Shown here: positions 14,411 through 20,147 of the stretch, one piece after another
How the letters are laid out: the number at the start of each line of letters is the position of its first letter
Numbering within the stretch: position 1 is the stretch's first letter
Source: Lachnospiraceae bacterium
GTDB taxonomy: Bacteria; Bacillota; Clostridia; Lachnospirales; Lachnospiraceae
Assembly: GCA_021205045.1 (NCBI GenBank)
Contig: JAJPYH010000043.1
Location: forward strand, 1 to 20,147
DNA: 20,147 bases
Direction of reading: 5' to 3'
Made by a program: the position numbers and the translations under genes
Notes under the pieces: model-generated
Seen by the model: the letters and a program-made list of their open reading frames with translations, nothing else
Told to the model about the DNA's origin: nothing
The model's database searches: none

Positions 14411-15952
14411 CTATAGCTGCAGCAAAAGCTTTCGCTTTCGCTCAATCATCTCGTCTATCTCGTCCATGTACATGTCCACTTCCTTGACGCAGTCGCAGCG
14501 CTCGATTCTTCCGCCCGGGAAGACGGCCTTGGTGATGGTGCCCGCACCCAGGGCCACGATGGTCTGCAGCTCTTCCATGATCAGAATATTATAAATTCCG
14601 TATTTTCCCTCTTTGGCATAGCCCACGTTTTCAAAGCTTCCGGCCATGTTTTTCTGGCGGTAGAGGTAGTAGGGCTTCATGGCAAGCTCCCGGGCCCCGG
14701 CTGCGGCGATGGCCATGGTCCTGTCGGTATTTTTGAGGGTGGAGCGGTCGTTTTGCTCAATCCACTTTGCCAGACGGCTGGCTTTTTTGATTGCCAGGGA
14801 ATGAACAGTCAGACTGTCCGGGGAAAGGGCCTTCACCTTTTCCAAGGTGTCGGCGACCTCTTTTTCATCCTCCCCGGGAAGCCCCAGGATCAGATCCATG
14901 TTGATATTGTCAAAGCCAAGGTCTCTGGCCAGATGATAGGCGGAAATGACCTGCTCCACGGTATGCTTCCTGCCGATGAAATCCAGCGTCTCCTGCTGCA
15001 TGGTCTGGGGATTGACGCTGATGCGGGTGACATTGTGCTTTTTTAACACCTCCAGCTTCCGGGCCGTGATGGAATCCGCCCGTCCGGCCTCCACGGTAAA
15101 CTCCTGCAGATGGCTCAGATCCAGCCGCGCTTCCAATGCCGTCAGAAGCCGGTCCATCTGAATGGGCTCCAGGGTGGTAGGCGTCCCGCCGCCGATATAG
15201 ACCGTATCCAGAATCCTGTCCCCGAAGGCCTCGGCCACAAAATCCAGTTCTTTAATCAGGCAGTCAATATACCGGTCCACCTTCTGCCGGAAGGAAACAA
15301 TGGGAAAAGAGGTAAACGAGCAGTACAGGCAGGTGGTGGGACAAAAGGGAATACCAATATAAAGACTGTAACCATTCTCATAATGCAGATGACTTAAAAT
15401 CTGCCTTTCCCGTTTTGCGATATCCAGCGCCAGCTCCGCCTTCGTATCGCTGACAAAATGTCTTTCCTTATAAAAATCCAGAATCTCCCTCTCGCTTAGC
15501 CCCGCCTCCAGCCGCTGCATGGCGATCTTGGTGGGCCGGATACCGATCAGATTGCCCCAGGGGAGTTCTTTGCCTGTCACCTGACAAAGACAGCGATACA
15601 GGAGAGATTTCAGCATATCCTTATATTCCGGACCAAGATACGCGATCCCAAGAGGAATCGCCGCTGCGCCGGCAAATGCGCGTACCGCCTGATCCACAGT
15701 GCCCTCTTCTGACGGCTCTCGCCCGTTCCCGCTTCCTGGCAGTGAAACCTGAATCTCCCTCTCTCCAAGCGTAATACTGCCCTGGAGCGTAGCCTGCTGA
15801 CGGTACTTTTCCGCCTTCCAGGCATCCGTCCCGGGCGTAATCACCCTGACCGTTTCCTCCGGATAAAAGGCCTTCACCAGAGAATGAATATCATATTCAA
15901 ATTTTGCAATATTCAGTACAATGAAATACATCTGTCTCTCCGACATTGACAT
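14411..15952 (-). CDS. hemZ: Coproporphyrinogen dehydrogenase-like radical SAM protein HemZ
   Basis: A 513-residue radical SAM protein of the HemZ/HemN-like group. The cluster motif CxxxCxxC is C204, C208, C211 within YIGIPFCPTTCLYCSFTSFP, preceded by a long N-terminal domain (1-190) characteristic of HemZ. Downstream are YIGGGTPTTL, FTVEAGRADSI, RISVNPQTM and MDLILGLPGE, the usual SAM-barrel strands. HemZ is named for oxygen-independent coproporphyrinogen oxidation, but no other haem gene is present here and many HemN relatives have other activities, so the precise reaction is uncertain. It begins 2 nt after the stop codon of the MBL gene, with no good ribosome site, which suggests translational coupling; the ATG at 15946 is an alternative start. 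Confidence 0.9.
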   Translation of the reverse strand: MSMSERQMYFIVLNIAKFEYDIHSLVKAFYPEETVRVITPGTDAWKAEKYRQQATLQGSITLGEREIQVSLPGSGNGREPSEEGTVDQAVRAFAGAAAIPLGIAYLGPEYKDMLKSLLYRCLCQVTGKELPWGNLIGIRPTKIAMQRLEAGLSEREILDFYKERHFVSDTKAELALDIAKRERQILSHLHYENGYSLYIGIPFCPTTCLYCSFTSFPIVSFRQKVDRYIDCLIKELDFVAEAFGDRILDTVYIGGGTPTTLEPIQMDRLLTALEARLDLSHLQEFTVEAGRADSITARKLEVLKKHNVTRISVNPQTMQQETLDFIGRKHTVEQVISAYHLARDLGFDNINMDLILGLPGEDEKEVADTLEKVKALSPDSLTVHSLAIKKASRLAKWIEQNDRSTLKNTDRTMAIAAAGARELAMKPYYLYRQKNMAGSFENVGYAKEGKYGIYNILIMEELQTIVALGAGTITKAVFPGGRIERCDCVKEVDMYMDEIDEMIERKRKLLLQL

Positions 15953-15954
15953 GC

Positions 15955-16602
15955 TTAGAAGAAGGGATTATGCTCCTTCTCCCATCCAATGGTGGTAGAA
16001 TCCCCATGCCCCGGATACACCTTCGTCTCATCCGGCAGCACAAACAGCCTCTCCTTCACGCTCCTCATCAGCGCGGACATGGAGCCTGTGGGGAAATCCG
16101 TACGTCCCACGCTCTCCGCGAACAGGGTATCCCCCGCCACCAGGATGCCGCTCTCCTCAAAATAAAAGCAGCAGCTCCCCTCGGTATGTCCCGGGGTAGC
16201 GATGACCCGGCACTCCATTCCCGCCGCGGAGAATTTCTCCTGATCCCGCAGATAGGCATTGACCTTGACGGTGCAGCCCACGCCGTTGCCGGCGCTTAAG
16301 TTCAGCCCGCTGTCCTTAAGCAGTCTGTCCTCCCCGGCATAAGCATAGATTCTGGCGCCGCTTGCGCCCCGAAGCTCCTGGGCCCCCAGAATATGGTCAA
16401 AATGCCCATGGGTCAGCAGGATCGCAGCCACCTCAAAGCCGTTCTTCTGTAGTGCCTGGTATATCGCCTTGCCCTGATCCGCCGGATCCGCAAAAATCAC
16501 CGGAATCATGCCGTTTTCTTTTTTCTGTTCTTCTTTATATAAAAAATAGCAGTTGGTCTGGCACCAGCCCAGCACCATGCGTCCGATTTTAATTCCGCTC
16601 AT
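15955..16602 (-). CDS. MBL-fold metallo-hydrolase (glyoxalase II-like)
   Basis: A 215-residue cytoplasmic metallo-beta-lactamase-fold hydrolase. The metal site is visible as THGHFDH (64-70), the third His in ATPGHTEGS (about 134-142), the bridging Asp in VAGDTLF (about 154-160) and the last His in YPGHGDST (about 197-204). This set matches the glyoxalase II-like / YcbL group, which hydrolyses thioesters such as S-lactoylglutathione; the actual substrate is unknown. It is compact and lacks the C-terminal glutathione-binding domain of classical GloB. It lies between rel (124 nt upstream) and hemZ (2 nt downstream), a placement often seen in Clostridia. AAAGGA precedes the ATG. Confidence 0.9.
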   Translation of the reverse strand: MSGIKIGRMVLGWCQTNCYFLYKEEQKKENGMIPVIFADPADQGKAIYQALQKNGFEVAAILLTHGHFDHILGAQELRGASGARIYAYAGEDRLLKDSGLNLSAGNGVGCTVKVNAYLRDQEKFSAAGMECRVIATPGHTEGSCCFYFEESGILVAGDTLFAESVGRTDFPTGSMSALMRSVKERLFVLPDETKVYPGHGDSTTIGWEKEHNPFF

Positions 16603-16726
16603 TGTCCGCTGTCCTTTCTATAACCGTCTCAGGGAGGATTCCCGGCCTGTCGCTCATGCCGTGTTCCTGCCCGCCAAAAATCCGGCCTGAAACTCTCTGT
16701 ATTACTCTTCCCGTTTCCGGCAAAGC

Positions 16727-19018
16727 TCACCCGGTCGTCCTGACAATATCCATGACGCTGGGGATCGTTTTGATCTTATCCACCACTCTGCCCAACTCCT
16801 CCTTGGAGGAAACCTCAAAGGTAGTCTGCATGGTGGCGATCCCGTCCTTGGATGTGCGCGTGGACATGGAGAGAATGTCGATATTTTTCTCCGTCAGAGT
16901 CTTGGAAATATCCGCCAGCAGTCCATTGCGGTTATAGGCGTAAATCGTAATATCCGCGAAATATTTGCTCTCGCCGCCGCCCATATCCGCCCAGTCCGCC
17001 TCCATCAGACGCGCCCTGTCCACATCAGACAGAGCCATAATGTTGGGGCAGTCCGTGCGGTGGATGGAAATGCCTCTCCCGCGGGTGATAAAGCCCACAA
17101 TCTCATCTCCCGGCACAGGGGAGCAGCACTTGGAAAACCGCACCGCCAGATCATGAATCCCCTTCACCGTGATGCCGCTCTTTGGCGCCATCCGGGCGGA
17201 ATTATCCCTTGCATTTTCCCGGATGGTCTCCAGGACCTCTTCGTTGGTCTGTTCCTTTTTGTGGTCTCTCTCATAGAGCTCCTGCAGCCGGTTGACGATC
17301 TGTCCTTCCTTCAGTCCTCCGTGGCCAATGGCAGCCAGCACGCTCTCCCAGTCCCGGAAGCCGTACTTTTTCATGATGGCTTCCTTGTACTGAGGCTGCA
17401 TCATCTGGGAAAGATTGATGTTTTTGACCTTACAGTAGGTGTCCAGCATCTCCTTGCCCTTGACGATATTTTCCTCTTTGAATTCGTTCTTAAACCATTG
17501 ATTGATTTTGTTTCTCGCCTGAGTGGATTTGGCCAGCTTGAGCCAGTCCCGGCTGGGTCCCTTGGAATTTAAGCTGGTCAGGATCTCCACGCAGTCGCCG
17601 TTATTCAGCTCATAATCGATGTTGACAAGCTTTCCGTTGACCCTGGCGCCGATCATCTTATTGCCCACCGCGGAATGAATGCTGTAGGCGAAGTCCACAG
17701 GGGTAGAACCCACAGGAAGGGTTTTCACATCGCCGTTGGGCGTCAGACAGTATACCTGATCGGTAAACAGATCCAGGCCGCTCTTGATAATATTCAGGAA
17801 TTCCTTATTGTCAGCGCTGTCCTGCTGCCACTCTAAAATCTGGCGCAGCCAGGCCATCTTCTCATCGTCTCCGGCCTCGGTCTTTTTGCCGTCCGCAGCC
17901 TCCTTATATTTCCAGTGGGCGGCGATACCGTATTCCGCCGCCTTGTGCATCTCAAAGGTGCGAATCTGGATTTCAAACATCTGTCCGTTTTCACCGATCA
18001 GGGTGGTATGCAGAGACTGGTACATGTTGGGCTTGGGCATGGCGATATAGTCCTTAAACCTGCCCGGAATGGGCTTATACATCTCATGAATAATACCCAG
18101 AGCTGCGTAACAGTCCTTCACATCGTTCACAATAATACGGACGGCGAACAGGTCATAAATCTGGTCGATGGTCTTATTCTGATTCTTCATCTTCTTGTAA
18201 ATACTGAAGAAGTGCTTGATGCGGCCGTCCACCTTCGCCTCGATGCCGGCGTTTTTCATGTGCTCGCTGACCTCGTCCACGATGGACTGGATATATTTCT
18301 CCCGGACATTTTTGCGGATGGCGACCTTATCCACCAGGTCGTAATAGACGTCCGGCTCCAGATATTTCAGACTCAGGTCGTCCAACTCCACCTTGATCTT
18401 CATAATGCCCAGACGCTCGGCAATGGGGGCATAAATCTCCAGAGTCTCTCTGGCGATTCTCTGCTGCTTTTCCGGAGGCATATGCTTTAGGGTGCGCATA
18501 TTGTGCAGCCGGTCCGCCAGCTTGATCAGGATGACCCGGATGTCCTTAGCCATGGCCAGAAACATCTTGCGCAGATTCTCCGCCTGCATCTCCTGGCGGT
18601 CCGCCGTCCCGTCGCCGTTGAAGGTGGGAAGCTTTTCCAGCTTGGTGACGCCGTCCACCAGATCCGCCACATCCTGGCCAAACTCCGCAGCCAGCTGCTC
18701 CTTGGTATAGACAGTGTCCTCCACCACGTCGTGCAGAAGCCCCGCCGCGATGGTCTCCTTATCCAGCTCCAGATCCGCCAGAATGATGGCCACGTAAAGG
18801 GGATGGATGATATAGGGTTCCCCTGATTTTCTGAACTGGTCCTTATGAGCGTCTCTGGCAACCTGATAAGCCTTCTCAATTAAGCTGATATCATCTGACG
18901 GATGATATTTTCTGATCCTGTCAATGAGATCATGATAAAGCTCATCCGGGGAAAGGTACTCCGGAAGCTTCTCAATCCGGCCGTCATCGATAATTTTGGT
19001 GTTGATTTCGTCACTCAT
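16727..19018 (-). CDS. relA: Bifunctional (p)ppGpp synthetase/hydrolase (Rel/SpoT homologue)
   Basis: This enzyme makes and breaks the alarmone (p)ppGpp and controls the stringent response on the ribosome. The 763 residues show the full long-RSH layout. The HD hydrolase domain has HDVVEDT at 96-102 and LADRLHNM at 167-174. The synthetase domain has RIKHFFSIYKKM (266-277), DLFAVRIIV (289-297) and YQSLHT (333-338). A TGS domain is marked by VYCLTPNGDVKTLPVGSTPVDFAY near 425, a conserved-cysteine segment by FSKCCSPVPGDEIVGF near 648, and a C-terminal ACT domain by ITIYAYNRNGLLADISKTL. Because both catalytic motifs are intact it should be bifunctional. GGAGA lies about 10 nt before the ATG. apt is 126 nt upstream on the same strand, a usual neighbour linking purine salvage to alarmone metabolism. 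Confidence 0.97.
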   Translation of the reverse strand: MSDEINTKIIDDGRIEKLPEYLSPDELYHDLIDRIRKYHPSDDISLIEKAYQVARDAHKDQFRKSGEPYIIHPLYVAIILADLELDKETIAAGLLHDVVEDTVYTKEQLAAEFGQDVADLVDGVTKLEKLPTFNGDGTADRQEMQAENLRKMFLAMAKDIRVILIKLADRLHNMRTLKHMPPEKQQRIARETLEIYAPIAERLGIMKIKVELDDLSLKYLEPDVYYDLVDKVAIRKNVREKYIQSIVDEVSEHMKNAGIEAKVDGRIKHFFSIYKKMKNQNKTIDQIYDLFAVRIIVNDVKDCYAALGIIHEMYKPIPGRFKDYIAMPKPNMYQSLHTTLIGENGQMFEIQIRTFEMHKAAEYGIAAHWKYKEAADGKKTEAGDDEKMAWLRQILEWQQDSADNKEFLNIIKSGLDLFTDQVYCLTPNGDVKTLPVGSTPVDFAYSIHSAVGNKMIGARVNGKLVNIDYELNNGDCVEILTSLNSKGPSRDWLKLAKSTQARNKINQWFKNEFKEENIVKGKEMLDTYCKVKNINLSQMMQPQYKEAIMKKYGFRDWESVLAAIGHGGLKEGQIVNRLQELYERDHKKEQTNEEVLETIRENARDNSARMAPKSGITVKGIHDLAVRFSKCCSPVPGDEIVGFITRGRGISIHRTDCPNIMALSDVDRARLMEADWADMGGGESKYFADITIYAYNRNGLLADISKTLTEKNIDILSMSTRTSKDGIATMQTTFEVSSKEELGRVVDKIKTIPSVMDIVRTTG

Positions 19019-19144
19019 GCCACATGTCTCCAGGTTTTGTCTATATGTACTGTAAATAGTAACCGACTTTATGCCGTTTATTTATCGCGCCAATCGCAGA
19101 CTGCGTAAGCAGCTGTTCCCAGCGTGATCGTATGCATCATCTTT

Positions 19145-19669
19145 TTATTTGCCGTCGTAAGTCCGTACCGCATCCAGACGATAGTCCCCGATGAATTCAC
19201 GGCCCTTTAAGCCGGCCAGCTCGATCAGCACGACCACACCGGCTACAACGCCGCCCAGCTCCTCCACAAGCTCAATCATGGCCCTGGTAGTGCCGCCGGT
19301 GGCGATCAGATCGTCCACCAGAAGGACTCTCTGCCCCGGTTTGATGGCGTCCTTGTGCATCTCGATGGTAGCAGTGCCGTATTCCAGCGCGTATTCCTTG
19401 GATACGACCTCGCAAGGAAGCTTGCCTTTTTTGCGGATCAGCACCAGTCCCTTTTTATTATTATATGCAAGAGGCGCGCCAAATACAAAGCCTCTGCTCT
19501 CCGCTCCCACCACTACATCAAAATCCAGATCTGCAATCAGCTCCTGCATATCGTCGATGGCAACCTGCAATCCTTCCGGATCCTGCAGAATGCTGGTAAT
19601 ATCTCTGAAAATAATCCCCGGCTCCGGAAAATCCGGGATGCTTCTGATGTAACCGTCAATGTCCTTCAT
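19145..19669 (-). CDS. apt: Adenine phosphoribosyltransferase
   Basis: Purine salvage enzyme that joins adenine and PRPP to give AMP and pyrophosphate. The 174 residues match family length. The PRPP-binding motif VDDLIATGGTT is at 118-128, with ESRGFVFG (57-64) and the N-terminal IPDFPEPGIIFRDIT (11-25) typical of Apt. The ATG at 19669 was chosen over the one at 19717 because GGAGGAA lies seven bases upstream, and because the longer form would add 16 residues not seen in the family and would leave only about 3 nt after the predicted transcription start. The promoter at 19727-19755 drives it and probably rel as well; no terminator is visible in the 126-nt gap between them (19019-19144). Confidence 0.96.
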   Translation of the reverse strand: MKDIDGYIRSIPDFPEPGIIFRDITSILQDPEGLQVAIDDMQELIADLDFDVVVGAESRGFVFGAPLAYNNKKGLVLIRKKGKLPCEVVSKEYALEYGTATIEMHKDAIKPGQRVLLVDDLIATGGTTRAMIELVEELGGVVAGVVVLIELAGLKGREFIGDYRLDAVRTYDGK

Positions 19670-19726
19670 TTGAATTTCCTCCATAAAAATACGCTTTGTC
19701 GGCTGTAAATTACACAACTGAGTTTC

Positions 19727-19755
19727 ATTATAAGTGCTTTCCTTAAAAATGTCAA
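19727..19755 (-). promoter_or_regulatory. Perfect consensus sigma-A promoter for apt-rel
   Basis: Minus strand TTGACA (19755-19750), exactly 17 nt, TATAAT (19732-19727): an exact match to the housekeeping consensus in both hexamers. The transcript should begin near 19720, about 50 nt before the apt start. Confidence 0.9.
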
Positions 19756-19810
19756 AATAAATGATAAAATCAGCCTAAAAACTATAAGCCATTTATGATA
19801 ATGTCCTTAT

Positions 19811-19846
19811 ATACCACAAGAGAAAATGTCCCAAATGTGGTATAAT
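19811..19846 (+). promoter_or_regulatory. Extended -10 promoter of the transposase with an overlapping dyad
   Basis: TGG-TATAAT (19838-19846) is an extended -10 element upstream of the transposase fragment; no -35 is recognisable. ATACCACA (19811-19818) and TGTGGTAT (19836-19843) form a perfect 8-bp inverted repeat with a 17-nt spacer, and its right arm overlaps the -10. A short direct repeat AATGTCC (19800-19806 and 19825-19831) lies in the same stretch. These may be an operator or the insertion-sequence end. Confidence 0.5.
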
Positions 19847-19900
19847 CTTCCTATTGCTTACAGATAGGAGGATCACATTATCAGAAAGGTAATACTTACA

Positions 19901-20113
19901 ATGGATGAAAACAGGAAATATGAAGTTATTAAAGGGCTGGTGGATCACCCGGACGGAAATAAACAGCGTGCTGCCCTTTCACTCGGCTGTACCCTGCGCC
20001 ATGTTAACCGTATGATTGCCGGATATAAAAAGTACGGCAAAGAATTCTTTGTCCACGGCAACAGGGGGCGCAAGCCTTCCATTGCCATCCCGGATGATAC
20101 TAGTATAACATAA
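19901..20113 (+). pseudogene. Truncated IS1202/ISNCY-type transposase (N-terminal helix-turn-helix only)
   Basis: Seventy residues with a helix-turn-helix (about 5-45: KYEVIKGLVDHPDGNKQRAALSLGCTLRHVNRMIAGYKKYG) followed by FFVHGNRGRKPSIAIPDDT, which matches the N-terminus of IS1202/ISNCY-family transposases. The family normally continues into an integrase catalytic core of about 350 more residues; here the frame ends at TAA (20111-20113) after SIT. The best ribosome site, AGGAGG at 19866-19871, is followed five and eight bases later by in-frame ATT and ATC, not ATG; the first ATG (19901) has only a weak AAAGG at 11 nt. I call it a decayed or interrupted element; the rest may lie outside the window. 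Family assignment comes from recalled sequence patterns, not a search. Confidence 0.65.
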
Positions 20114-20147
20114 AATAAATAACTGGCCAAATAATGGCTTTTGTGCT

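Noticed and set aside
16603..16726. Possible dtd (D-aminoacyl-tRNA deacylase) gene often found after rel
   Set aside because: The 124-nt gap is too short and has no matching frame.
20125..20143. Terminator after the transposase fragment
   Set aside because: The stem is only four to five base pairs, A+T-rich around it, with a four-T run; too weak to call.

Overview
The window looks like a chromosomal segment of a Gram-positive anaerobe of the Clostridia, most likely Lachnospiraceae. The basis is the dense minus-strand layout with GGAGG-type ribosome sites, a CBS/DRTGG family II pyrophosphatase, the gene run apt-rel-MBL hydrolase-hemZ-hisS, and a lipoprotein with a clostridial-type signal and Gly/Asp-Gly repeats. 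This assignment is inference; there is no rRNA or other marker. All genes but one lie on the minus strand, so transcription mostly runs from high to low coordinates.

Read in the direction of transcription, 19.7-12.9 kb holds a housekeeping run: apt (with a perfect consensus promoter at 19727-19755), the bifunctional (p)ppGpp synthetase/hydrolase, a glyoxalase II-like MBL hydrolase, the radical SAM protein HemZ and hisS. The hisS leader carries a strong 22-bp inverted repeat and no recognisable T-box. Next come an atypical Sfp-type phosphopantetheinyl transferase and a MoxR AAA+ ATPase / DUF58 / multi-TM DUF4129-like cluster (12.8-8.5 kb).

The most unusual part is 8.45-6.0 kb: a unit with its own near-consensus promoter, a roughly 100-nt structured leader, a two-repeat DUF1538 membrane protein and a tandem PII-like protein, closed by a clear intrinsic terminator. 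The DUF1538 reading frame is broken twice, each time by one extra base in a T7 tract; removing one T from each tract gives a single protein of about 505 residues. The arrangement resembles a PII-controlled transporter, but no substrate can be read from the sequence.

Below that lie a large secreted lipoprotein with Gly/Glu-Met-Pro-Asp-Gly repeats and a predicted parallel beta-helix (5.9-3.6 kb), a cytidylate-kinase-like protein, the CBS/DRTGG pyrophosphatase, and the first 300 residues of recJ, which runs off the left edge. At the right edge, divergent from apt, is a truncated IS1202/ISNCY-type transposase with an extended -10 promoter overlapped by a dyad and no normal start codon at its best ribosome site. 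No stretch longer than 300 bases lacks a gene. I found no tRNA, rRNA or CRISPR array.
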